A DNA stretch of 64,000 nt. Source: Aplysia californica. Lineage: Eukaryota > Mollusca > Gastropoda > Aplysiida > Aplysiidae. The position numbers and the translations under genes are program-made. How positions within the stretch are numbered: position 1 is the first letter of the stretch; every line of letters begins with the position of its first letter. Below are positions 11,742 through 23,100 of the stretch, piece by piece. The stretch spans positions 768,519 to 832,518 of the forward strand of contig NW_004797481.1 of the NCBI RefSeq assembly GCF_000002075.1, given 5' to 3'. The notes beneath the pieces are model-generated. The model saw nothing but the letters and a program-made list of their open reading frames with translations, made no database searches and was not told where the DNA came from.

Positions 11742-13614
11742 TAAAACTTTGTCTTTTGGGTTTATAGACATGGTAAATTGTCATTGCTTGTAATCAGTGG
11801 CATGTGATTTATTATTGGAAAAAATCTGGAAACTATCACGGAATAGAATCAATTTTTCGAAAAGTTAAATGGCATGATGTCTTATTTGTATAGCTTTTAT
11901 AACGATCTTTATTCTGAAAATGGTTTAAGGCACACACTATAATCTTCAGTGTTTTCATCTTTTTTGGGTGGAAGGTTAGATATAGAAGATAAATGTATGA
12001 TCATGAAATAACTATGTTGCACCCATGATTACTTACGTACCGGTAATTCATATTCAGTGGTTTCACCAGTAGTAGGTGGAGGGTTTGATAAAGAAGATCA
12101 ATATAATGATCAGGAATAAACGATGTTGCACCCAGAATTACTTACACAGTTAAAATCTGTAGCATTTTTACATTTTCAGCTATATTCGAGTATGACAATA
12201 ATTGCTGAGTGAGGGAGTTTTGAGTAAAGTGTTGTGTCAGTTTGTGGTGGGCCAGTAAAATGTGTTGAAAAAAAATCCATATTATGTGTATCTGAAGATA
12301 TTTTGTCAAAAGTCACTTTCCTCATTTTCTTTTTCATTTTGATGATTGATATAATGCGTGAATTTCCTTTTATTTTAATAGTTCGTTCTAGTCTCCTCCA
12401 CTGAGTGGCATGGACTTGATGCACTTCTACAATGACGGCTGTGTACTCCACTTCATGTAGGCTTTCATCTCTCCTCTTCATTTTTTCTTTCACTCCAAGT
12501 TGAATATTTCTGTACTTTTTATTTTATGTTTGATAAAATGTCTTTTGATGCCATGTCTAGTCCTGAAAGATACACTCGAAATGATGTCCAATGAACCTGT
12601 CCGTACTTTGACAATTGGGGCCAATCTAAGAAAGCAAAATTTTGTGAATATTTTTTTATAAGGGGTCCAACACCTTCTTTTGTTGCCTTTGATTTGGGTC
12701 ATTATTTGATTCTGATTTTTGTATTACATTTCCTTCATTAGGTTCTTTGATATATTTTGAAGAAGAAATGGTCTGCCCTTTGATCTTGAGAAATGTGTAA
12801 TACGAGCGGATCTTTGAATGAGGCAGCAGTTTGGCTTTCTTTTTGAGGAAAATAAGCCTACAGTTCTTTCGATGGAGACATAATGAAGAAGCAATTTGAG
12901 TGGTTCAATACAACAAATGACTTTTTATTATAAACTTGCTAAATGTAGGACCATGCTTACTGTGCGGGTGTATGTATTAAAAAAATTTAAAGTTTTTATC
13001 TTTATTGATGAATATAATATTATGTCTAACTAGAATCCTTTAGACCCCCCATCCCTCCTCTCTCTGAATTCTTATTTCACTTTTTTATTGCATGGCTGAA
13101 AAGATCATAGTCAATTCTTTTTTTCATATTTACAGTAATTACCGCTGCAGCTACATTTGCTGTTTGTTGAACGATAACCACCCCATTTTTACAGCCTTTC
13201 TACTTCGTGCCACTACAATGTATGTTATGGACAAAGCTCTTTTTGATTTTCAAATTTAAACTGTAAAACATGTGGTTTAACCCTACCTGTACGTCATGTT
13301 TTACTATCGTATCCATACAACGTGGGGAACTCTGTGCCACCACTTTCCAAAGAGGAAATTTACTCGTTAATCCGATCTGTAGGCTTTGCATAGCTGTCTG
13401 TCAAAATGATTTTTTGAAAAATACTGAAAATTTCAAAGAGATCGTCGTACTAGAAGTATTCTAAAATGTGAAGATTACAACCCCAGGGTACAAAATGACC
13501 ACAGGGCGTACGGATAGGTTTAGCTTTAAAGAAAAAAGCACAGGTGGGAGGTACCACCCATCTAGTAACTGATTGAAGATCACATGTAAACATTTTTACT
13601 TTGATTAATTGAGG

Positions 13615-13615
<1 letters not shown>
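11742..13615. other. 3' flank of SWEET, no gene seen
   Basis: Presumably part of the SWEET 3' UTR, then intergenic sequence. An AATAAA overlaps the stop codon itself and is unlikely to be the poly(A) signal. I see a short approximate direct repeat at about 11,985-12,035 and 12,080-12,130 (GTAGGTGGAGG-like words, then GTTGCACCCA) and nothing else recognisable. Confidence 0.4.

Positions 13616-13616
<1 letters not shown>

Positions 13617-13685
<69 letters not shown>
13617..13685. repeat. (TA)n microsatellite
   Basis: An uninterrupted TA run of about 68 bp. Confidence 0.95.
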
Positions 13686-13688
<3 letters not shown>

Positions 13689-13689
13689 A

Positions 13690-14760
13690 TCTGTGACTTC
13701 TTTTTTTTTTTTACCTTTGGCTTTGTTCTTCTTTGCTCTTACCCGTAGGCCTTGCCTAGTGGGTTTAAAATGACAGTTTGCGTCAAATAGGGATACTATT
13801 CTCATCTAAAAATAGAAATAACCCCCTACTACATGAAAGAGGTGCTAAGTTGAAAAAATGTGAACAAGGAGGTACATCTTCTTATCGTGCCTGAAGGTTG
13901 AGACTGCCTTCTTTGACAGTAATTTTCTTCTGCTCTGAAGTGCCTTTTTAATCCTTTAAGACTTTATGAAAGCAATTGTTATCAGAAGTGAAAGGGGATG
14001 GGTCAGATATTTTCTTTTACATCCACAAAAGCCTTATTGATTTCCATCTGTTTTAAGATGATTTTCCCCTGATGTTGATGCATACTGATTTGTTTTTCCA
14101 TGTCATCCCACCTTGAAATGTGTGCTGTTTTGTCCCTGCAAACTATGGTGTTTGTGCCGGAATATTGTCTTTTTTTTTGGTTCCCTGATGGCGAGTCATG
14201 ATGCTAATGAGGCCTTTGCGTGCCAGGAAATGGCCGTTGCAGTGAAAGGATTGATGGTCTTGCTTTGTTTCATCATCTATTGTGTCTTTAGATACTGAGG
14301 ATCTATTTTTGCTGTCTGTAAGTCTTTCTTTTTTTATCTTGGGACTGGTCTTGACTTCACTATTCTCGTAGTTGTGACTGACAATCTGCTGCCTGTTCCC
14401 AAGTTTCCTCTGCAGAGGTCATGTCATTTTAGGTGTTTTTGTGTCTAAGTCAAAGTCGATCTGTTGCCCTCCTTCCACACTGTTCTTACAATACAGTTCA
14501 GTGCCTTTGATATAGATCATGTCATATGAACAGGGTTTCAGTCATTTTTTTATATTTGAAGGTGTGAAGAGTTTTTGCTGAACAGTGTTTGACAGTTTGA
14601 TTTGATCTCCCTGAAAAGGCCGTGCGATTGTAAGAAAGCGTTCATCATGATAGAGAACTGTTGGTCAGTGGAAATGAATTGGGGTCTACTTCTACTAAAG
14701 CATTCATGGTTGTGTCCAAATCTTAACAATATACAGTTGTCCCTATCATCTCTCTGTCAA
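13690..14760. other. intergenic, nothing recognised
   Basis: The sequence is AT-rich and has no convincing exon, domain or repeat. Short open frames such as 14,113-14,298 show no protein-like composition and no splice context. Confidence 0.4.
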
Positions 14761-14761
14761 G

Positions 14762-14961
14762 ACAGGACACGGGACAGTGGGTGGTTGGTTGGTGCTCTGA
14801 TGTGGTTTGCTCCTTCTTTCCGATCAAACATCTGTCGTCCTTATCTCCCCTCCTTCTTTTTTGTGTATGTTGCTCTCTCGTAACACGTAATCTATTCTTC
14901 GGCACTTATATGACCTCATTGTGTTGCAAGTGCTGTAAAAGTTTTACTAAAACTAAACTAG
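14762..14961 (+). mobile_element. SINE family B, good copy
   Basis: The copy runs from ACGGGACAGTGGGTGGTTGG through TGTGGTTTGCTCCTTC, ATCAAACATCTGTCGTCC and CTCTCGTAACACGTAATC. It ends in GCACTTATATGACCTCATTG...GCTGTAAAAGTTTTACTAAA, the shared 3' tail. Other copies are at 9,404 (+), 19,445 (-) and 19,763 (-). Confidence 0.7.
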
Positions 14962-17738
14962 GACACGCTACACAAGATTAATTTAATTGTTGGAAACTTC
15001 TATTCGATTTGTAATTTTTTTTTCTTTTATGTTACAACAATTTGTTTACAAGCTTTTCTGATTGTTCAAGCAGTTTCATTCGTTGATGGAAACACCATGT
15101 TGTTGTGTGCTCTTGTCCATTGATGGTCCTAGGAGCTGGGCAAGCATATCATTTCACAGTGTTGTCCTCCTAACAGCAACCCCCTTGGGAAGCAGGCTTT
15201 GGTTGCTGTTAGGCAGACGTTGCTAACTGAATTTTCAAGGGGGTGGGGGGGGGGGGATGTGCTGTAAACTTCAACGGTAATGATAATACTCACCTGTCCC
15301 CCCCCCCCACATGCGCACATGGGCGCGCAAGCATGTGGGTCTTAACCACAGGACTTGATGATGTTTTCATATATTCAGAAAGTGATCAATGGTAATGTTA
15401 TGCACAGTGGCAGAGACTTCTCCCCTCTCTGCATTTTTGGTTCCAGCAGTTGTTTTTCACTATAAACAAGAGAGAAGGGATGCACACCTGCTGAAATTAT
15501 AGACCAGTGTCGGTGTTGTTGTTTTTTAATCTTGAAAAAAATGTTCCACATCGAACTATTTATAATTTATTGCAACGGAGAGGAAGTCGTTGCTATTAAC
15601 TGTTAAAGGGGGCTGTAAGGAGGAGGTTGCCTCATCAAAGGTGCTGTTACCTGGACACCATTGTAGTTAATTGAGATAATGGAAGGCAGTTGAAAGACAT
15701 AGTGAGGGCATTATTTTCCCTGGAAAGAGATTTTCCTACAGTGACTCGGTGACTTTCATAGTCATGACACCATTATAGCACATTCAAACAGCTTGTCATT
15801 TCTTGTTGTTGAGGTGCAGCCTCTGTTCTTTTGTGTTTGGACTCGCACGTCTTTCTAAGGACATAGCCCAGTGATCTATTTAAAATAAACTGGACACCCG
15901 GACATTGCTTGCCATTCTTTTCCATTTTGTGATCACTATCTGCTGGACCATTTATGGTGCTGCTCAGAGTGAAGTTGTTCAGTCTTACTTCTCTCCCAAG
16001 CCTGTTTCTTTCTGTGATACGTGTTTTTGCCTTTTCCTTACACTAGGTATGTATGGTTGAGTCCATAGGCCTGCTGGTCTGTTTGTTCATTTTTTTTTCT
16101 CTTTCATTGTGGTTTTTCAATATGATACTTATCCATCCAACTGTATGTGCTATTTTACTGTGTTGTGTTTTCTTCACCACCAAATCTTTGTCTTTACCCC
16201 CAAGTTTTTATTGATGTGATCTTTTTACCGGAAAATATTCTGGGCAAAGTGCAGAGAATCATTTGTTGCCATTGCACCGTCAATCTATATTTTTATGATG
16301 TGGGTACAATAACATGTGCACTTGCTCAATTTACTTTCTTGGTTAATTTTCTTTCAAAATATGTTTTATGAAATTGTTAATTGTGATGATTTTGTCACCT
16401 GAAACCAGTGAAGAGACTGTGCTGAATATAGGCTGACCTTGTTGGTGTGTAAATCAGCTGGCCTTTAAATTAATATATAGTGGAGTCCACTTAAATCTCC
16501 CAATTTTTTTTCTCAGAAAGTCTGCCGGTCCCTCATATTTCGGTTTGAACGGATTCCACTGTATGTACTGTTTAAGAAAAGTATTTTTGTGATACAAAAT
16601 CAAAGATGTGGATGCCATTTTATCTATAATTTTTTTTTGTAGTCTTACTTTCCTGGGTGATTATTGAAAATACTTAAAACTTATCTTGCACGGTGCTCTC
16701 TAGTCCCATATGTAAATTTTTCTTGTACAAGAATTTTTTGTAGTTATTTGTTTTTTAGCTGTGTACTTTGATTGTCTTTAAATACTAATACTATACGTCC
16801 TTTTATATGACTTCAAGACTTAAAGCGTTAGCTACTGCACGTGCCATATTCATATTGATTGCCTTGACGAAACTGGACCTCTGAGACAAAATGAAAAAAT
16901 GGGCTTGTCTCTGTTTATATTTTGATTATAATAGTGGATTTGGCAATGTTTCTTTAAGAGAGATCTAGCATTGTTGTAATGAAGTCATTGAGCTGCCTGG
17001 ACTGAGTTTATTCTCAATATTTGCCTATACTCCTGTGCATGCTGTCATGAACTGAAAATATCCGTACATGATGATATTGTTGTCTTAGTAAATGTTACAT
17101 CTTGCCCACTTAAGTCTACCTCTTGCGATTAGTGATGGAAATCTCTCGCTACATTAATTAATGTCATTAGTTTTTTCTCATCTCAAAATATTTTGTAATT
17201 CCTGAAAATAGCACGGTACTGATAAGAACGGTTTTCTAATTGTGTATGATCTGTGCAGTTAATGAATTACATTTTTTTTGTGATTTAGGGGGGGGGGGGG
17301 AAGAATCTTTTGGTGCAGAATCTTTGTCAACTCATTTCTTTTTTTGAAATATAAAATATGATATCAATCTATTTACTGAGTGGGAATGTTACCTCCCTTT
17401 ACTGTGGAAGTAGGCCTACCTGGTCTATTTGAAACTTTTTAGTCTTGATTATGTCTCTCTGCCTTGATTGCATCATTGAATATCTTGAACACTATAGAGT
17501 TTACTTTCTCTTTCATATAAAGTTATTGCTTTTAAAAAATATACATTAATATATATATACAGTAGTTGGGTGAAATTTATCACTTTTTTGTGTGCATTAT
17601 GCTAGAGTGAGAGTCATTGTATTAAGCCTCAATAAAATACTTTTGAAGAATGATACAAAATTTCTTATATTGACTTGAACTGGTCTGGTTGATTTTTCAT
17701 ACTGTAAATTGTGCAATACATTTTGCGGAAATACATCT
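14962..17738. other. intergenic, mostly unrecognised
   Basis: The sequence is AT-rich with G runs at about 15,240 and 17,289 and one 84-bp MITE (16,478-16,561). I see no exon-like stretch with splice sites. Confidence 0.4.
16478..16561. mobile_element. 84-bp pogo-like MITE
   Basis: Its ends TAGTGGAGTCC and GGATTCCACTG form an 11-bp inverted repeat with two mismatches, flanked by TA on both sides. The CAGTGGA terminus links it to the pogo/Tigger-type elements elsewhere in the window. Confidence 0.6.
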
Positions 17739-17742
17739 TTAA

Positions 17743-17901
17743 CACTTTGCAGTTACTTGCCACAATAATGCGACAGTGAAAATTCTCCGTAACAGTCGCT
17801 TGATGCAGTTCTGCGACAGACCCGAGAAGCCTGTTGCAGTCACTCTCCTGGCTGGATGACCAGATGGTATTCTGTACTGCTGGCTGTGTTACTGCAAAGT
17901 G
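17743..17901. mobile_element. 159-bp MITE with TTAA target duplications
   Basis: TTAA at 17739-17742 and 17902-17905 bracket ends that read CACTTTGCAGTTAC and, on the other strand, CACTTTGCAGTAAC. TTAA duplication plus a CAC/CCY-type terminus is the piggyBac signature. There is no coding capacity. Confidence 0.7.
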
Positions 17902-17994
17902 TTAAGAGTAAGAGCAGACCGAATGTCAACTTGCTTACTACGAAAAATGCTTTTGATTTGGCAACACTTGTTGGGGTGTCACATCTTTCTTTGT

Positions 17995-18378
17995 TTAAAC
18001 AATGTTCTGTCGTCTGATTTCGTCTCCGCTTTCTGCCCCTACCCCCCTCAACTTCTTTTCCCCCACCTCTGGGCTCCTGACTTTTCCTGCAGCCTTTCTA
18101 TTGCCTCTCCTTGGCTCCTTCTTACTGCTGTCTTTCAGCCACACCCCTGATCTTCTGGTACGAAAGATCTACACCTGGCCTTTTCGGACAAGGGCGAAAA
18201 ATCTAGGGTGTCCCGTGTGCAAGTTGCGCACGTTAAAGATCCCTTGGTGGTCCAAAATTGATAAGAGTAGGCTTCGGCCGACACTCGATCAAAATTCCAG
18301 ATTTCCTACCAACTGAAAATGTTTAGTGTGTCCTGTGCACTCATATAACCTTATGCAGTTGCGAGCGCCGTAAAACAC
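17995..18378 (+). mobile_element. SINE family C, copy lacking its tRNA head
   Basis: It aligns with the full copy at 48,114-48,643 (opposite strand): ATTCTGTCGTCTG-like start, CACACCCCTGATCTTCTGGT, GAAAGATCTACACCTGGCCT, TTGCGCACGTTAAAGATCCC, GATAAGAGTAGGCTTCGGCC and the shared tail CTCATATAACCTTATGCAGT. Frames open across it are not genes. Confidence 0.75.
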
Positions 18379-18814
18379 TTCATCATCATCATCCAGTGCC
18401 AGACGTAGGACTGCAAGCACACTAACTATGTCATCACTCACAAGTGGCCCCCTCATGATTTTTCGGTATACTTTTATTAAATGCTAGGGATGAAGATGAC
18501 TTATTTTTAAATTTCTGGTCACTCTATGTGAGGAGTTGAGAATGAGGGTAGTGTCCTGCCCCCCAGGGGATCTACAGTAAGCGCCAAACAAAAAAATAAA
18601 GTACGTTTTAACATGCACATCATTTCCAATATTACTACAGCACCATCATCGTTACCATCATCAACACTAACTAAACAATTCCCCTTTCTCTTGTAACATA
18701 ACAATTTTCACCCTGTCAAAACATTTTTACGCAACTCGTAACCTACAAATACAAATATCGGCACCAAAATCTGGACTCGTGAAATTTTTACCTTGCACCT
18801 AAAAGAGTAAAAGT

Positions 18815-19095
18815 TTTGTTTTGTTTTAGTAGAGGTTTTACAGCACTCGCAACTGCATAAGGTCATATGAGAGCGAGAGCGCCAAGGGGTGGATGTCAAC
18901 AGTGAAGTCCTTACAGGGAATCAGACTTACTTACTCAGCTCACCTCTCTAGTTTCAACAGCACAAAGTCTGCTTCAACTATCAAGGCACAAGAGTGTGAC
19001 AAACATGATACAAAAGAAGAAGAGGAAAATGATGATAGTAAGGATTAGGAAAGAAAAAGCAGCAGTTCCCTGTTGTAGTTCAGGCACAGTGTAGG
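18815..19095 (-). mobile_element. SINE/LINE-tail family A copy 2
   Basis: On the minus strand this reads through the same blocks as 10,838-11,204 and 61,170-61,545, ending in TATGCAGTTGCGAGTGCTGT and AAAACCTCTACTAAAAC. It is 5'-truncated compared with the other two. Confidence 0.7.
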
Positions 19096-19444
19096 ACCTC
19101 TAGCAGTACACTTCAACTGCCTGAATTTAACCCTGTTACTGCACTTTAAACTTTCACTTGTCAGGGGAAAGTCTTAGGAACAGGGATGCACTTTTAGTTT
19201 TAAGAAACGAGTAATACATATATGAATTATGATAGATACAAAGACCAGAAAGCTAAATATATTTGGAAGGCTTTTTGAAAAAGCTATAACGATAACAAAC
19301 GCTGAAAAAATTTACCATTTCAACATTTACCCCTTGGAAATCTGCCGGAAATCTCGGAAACTGCCGAGGACCCGACGAAACCATTTACACTGACTTGCAG
19401 CGTCACAGTTGCCATCAGTTCTAAGTTAAATAACAGATAAACTT

Positions 19445-19630
19445 TTGGGTTTTTTTAGTAAAAGTTTTATGGCAGTTGCAACACAATAAGGTCATATAAG
19501 TGCAGAAGAATAGATGTGTTATATACACACAAAAAAGAGGAGAAATAAGGAAGATAGGTATTTGATAGGAAAGGAGTACACCACACCAGAGCACCCGCCA
19601 ACGACCCGCACAATCTTTTGTGTTACTTTG
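19445..19630 (-). mobile_element. SINE family B, minus-strand copy
   Basis: The tail (TTTTTAGTAAAAGTTTTATG, then CACAATAAGGTCATATAAGT) lies at the left and the body (GGAGTACACCACACCAGAGC) at the right. Confidence 0.65.
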
Positions 19631-19762
19631 GCTCAAAAAGAATTCTGATAACTACAGCAGGTCCTTCTTTTAAAAATTAGTGCCTTTTCGTTCAGTGTCG
19701 GTATTTCCGGAAACTGCTGAGGACCCAACAAAGCCATTATCACCCACTTGCAGTTGCGGATT

Positions 19763-19950
19763 TTAGTTTTAGTAGAGGTATTACGGCGTTCGCAACTGCA
19801 TAAGGTCATATGAGCGCCAGAAGATTAGAGGTGTTACAAGAGAGTAACAAACACGAAAAGAAGAAGGGGAGATAAGGACGATACATGTTTCATAGGAAAG
19901 AAAAAGCAAACTACATCAGAGAATCGCCAACCACCCACGTTGCGGCTGCT
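19763..19950 (-). mobile_element. SINE family B, minus-strand copy
   Basis: TTTTAGTAGAGGTATTACGG, GCAACTGCATAAGGTCATAT and GCAAACTACATCAGAGAATC match the preceding copy. It is part of the tandem duplication. Confidence 0.65.
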
Positions 19951-20175
19951 GGCAGTTTTAAAATAATGGACTATTTTTTGTGATCCTCTTGATCAAAAAG
20001 AGTTCTAATGACTACAGGGTGTCCTTTTAAAATGAGTGCACGTTCGTTCAGCGCCAGCATTTTTGGGGTCTGTGTAGACCATTTTCAGAAACTGACGATT
20101 TTATCAGCAGTAACAGTCAGGTGGCAAAGAAAGTGCAGTGCCAATTTTATCGACACTTGCCTGTAATAGGGTTAA

Positions 20176-23100
20176 GAGTTGGAAATCAAAGAGGAACAGG
20201 ACATTAAGTACTGTCCTCGTGGATTTATACACCCCGCATAATTACCAAAAGCAAAATTTGATCATTTTTTGCAGTTTCTGATTATTTCCCTTTTTTATTC
20301 TTTGTTAAAAAGTAGCAGAATCGCATAATTTCACATTTTTGGGCTCAGTTTGCATAATTTCAGAATTTTTCTTGCATAAAACGACGGGGACAGTAAGTAG
20401 CAAGACCAAAGTTGTCCAGTAAAATTCCAAGTGAGCACACAAACGATTCTCCTGCTGAAGAAAGTTAAAGCGAGATAGCTGGAGACATTTTTACAAGGGG
20501 CATTTAATGACCAGTGTTTCCAACCACAAGAATAATTTAGAACAAAAATCACAGATCCATGCCTGTGGGACATTCACGGTACAGCACACATTCAAAATGA
20601 CCAACAATATCCACTTCTACTACTTACAATGGGAGCTCAATTAGTCTACAGAGTCCACAAGTATTTCCAATAAAGTACCAGATCCATTATAAAAATTCTT
20701 AATAAACACTATGAAATTGAACTACTCACATACAGCGACATTGAAGGGGAAATCAAAAGGGAGATTGATTTTTTTTCAAATCAATGACAAAAAAACTGGC
20801 AGCACAATTTGTAAAGCTAACTGCTATTTAAATGACAATTTTATACATGCTTTGGTTATAAATTACGACTGCTACCAATTACCAAGCAGAAAAAAAAAAA
20901 TTACTCCTACTCCCCACATTTAAATTTAGTAGTTAAATGGAAACAGACATCCGGACACACAAAATGGCTGTAAAAGACAAGTAAACACCCACACCTGTTT
21001 TAGGATGTCAATATCGATGAACATTAACCCAGAATACTGTCACTGTGCTCCTTGAACTTACCAAATCGATCGATGGAAACAAATCCATTTAATTACAGTT
21101 TCACCTTCCAGCCTTGTACTTGTAAGTAACCAGAGACAAAGCTGACTGATCATTATTTCCAATTAACAGAAAATGTATAGATACGATTCACAAGAAACTT
21201 CAACAAGAACTTATTTTTGCTTTTAGTGGACACCACTGAATCACCTTGGTGGATGCAGAGATAGAAATCTTCCCCAAGTAATAAGATATACTACCCCTTA
21301 CAGGAAAGGACAAGGTTTCATTTTTGATATTTGACAATTCAAAGTGGGAACAATTTGGAATCTCCAGATCACATGTGAGGATATAATTATAATACCAAAC
21401 AGCAGGCAACACTACTGTTGTGGAAAAAATGGTAATATCTTTCATAAAAAATAAAAAGGGAAAAATTCTTAGTTTTTAGACCCAACCTTAATACAAGATG
21501 CATGTAGTTGGCAAATGCAGAGGATGCTGTCAAGCCTCCTTCAAACTGCTGGGTTCGATACAATTCTTCCCAAATGCACTCACTCACAGAACAAGACACA
21601 TAACAACCTTGACCAGGCAAAACAAGCAACAAAATTCCAGTTAGTGGAACAGACTGCCTTTCTGCCTTAACTAACCACAACGGTTTTCCTGCTCACTGAA
21701 AACACGATCCTTTGGCTGAGCCTAGCGTTCTCCATCACCTTCAACTAATTCTTTTGTATCTGTACAGCTGTTGGATTGTAGTTTCTTGCCAGGTGACTTA
21801 ATAACAAGAACAGACACATTTCACAAGGAAACACGAGGACAAAATGAACATTGATAAGGAAGAAGAAGGAGCTGACCATATCAGAGTGTCCACCCAACCT
21901 CCCACATTAGCATAGTATAACAGCGCCTCAACTTCTGATAAGATAAACTCTTTTCATTCACTCACAAAACAAAGAGAAAAGCAAAAGCAGAACATTCTCT
22001 CTTGCAAACAGAATGCCAAAAGTGTGGATTTATCTAAAGCCAAATGAAAATGTTGATTACACATAAGACTGACAATGCACAGGGGAAAAATTCTCTTCAC
22101 ACACTTTCCTTTTGTGCAGGCTTCATGATTTAACAGTGCACTAACAAAAATATGATTGAAACAAGAATTTAAAAAAAACAACAACCCAGCAGTGAAGACC
22201 ATTTGAGAAAACTGCTCAGTCAGAACTCAATACATGTACTGTAAAAACCCCCCAACCAAAACAAACCCCACCCCCCCCCAAGCCAAACCCCTCCTGAGTT
22301 TCTTCTGTAATCACTCTTTGTATGTTGTACCAGCACCTAAAAATACTTAACTAGATGAGGTGGTTGTTACTACTTCTTATACTAGTTATACTTGTCTCCA
22401 GAGATCTTATTGTAAGCAAAGCTTGCAGAAAGTGAGAAAAATGATTGTGTTTCAGTAATTTCACAACCAAAAAGTTAATTTTTCTTTCTTGCTCACTTTT
22501 TCTTAAATCATTTGGAAAGTAAATTGCAATCTATATCAATAATGTCTGTTTTAGCTAACTTTAAAGAGAAGCAAGCTGAGACGATAATGGCCATTCAGCG
22601 CTAGGGAAAAGCAAAGCAGGAACAGAGGAACACCACAGAAGTAGGACCTATCACTATCAGAGAAGCCTGCCTACCGCCCGTAACAGGAGTGAGAGCATTT
22701 CACAACAGATATCAATCATAAGAAGCACTTACGCTAGACAATGCATCACTCAAATAAAATATTACAATCAGCATAAGACATGACGGTCATCAATAACATA
22801 CAAAACCAGAAAGTGACGTTAAAAAATAATAAAAACACTAAGAATAAAAAAGAAACAAACATATGTTATGATAATTCTTACACTGGTGATTGGAATGACT
22901 GAGAATCTGAAGGACATATCAGAAGTGATAATGGGTCAGGATATAGCATCTTTTACTCTTCTTCTCGCCTTCCTTGAGCCTTAAAACTGTTTGTCAAAAA
23001 TAATACATATAGGGTGCAGTACATGATGGATGAGATTTATGACTGAACTCATATTTTTTATAGTTCACCTCTTTAGAAACTTAAAACAGAAATTTTTCAG

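Larger units (their letters stand above)
19330..20065. repeat. tandem duplication of a ~360-bp block containing a SINE
   Basis: The block order GGAAACTGC-GAGGACCC..ACTTGCAG, minus-strand SINE-B, AAAAAG-TTCT-ATGACTACAG, GTCCTT..TTCGTTCAG occurs twice, at about 19,333-19,704 and 19,706-20,060. The SINE was therefore duplicated together with its flanks rather than inserted twice. Confidence 0.6.
19141..20171. mobile_element. TTAA-flanked nonautonomous element (piggyBac-like)
   Basis: TTAA at 19137-19140 and 20172-20175 flank ends CCCTGTTACTGCAC and, on the other strand, CCCTATTACAGGCAAG. Subterminal words (CTGCACTTT, CACTTG) are shared in inverted order. The interior contains a tandem duplication, each unit carrying a SINE-B copy. 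There is no transposase. The ends are short and imperfect, so the boundaries are less certain than for the 159-bp element. Confidence 0.5.

Noticed and set aside
11740-11745. AATAAA as SWEET poly(A) signal
   Set aside because: It overlaps the stop codon, leaving no 3' UTR; probably coincidental.
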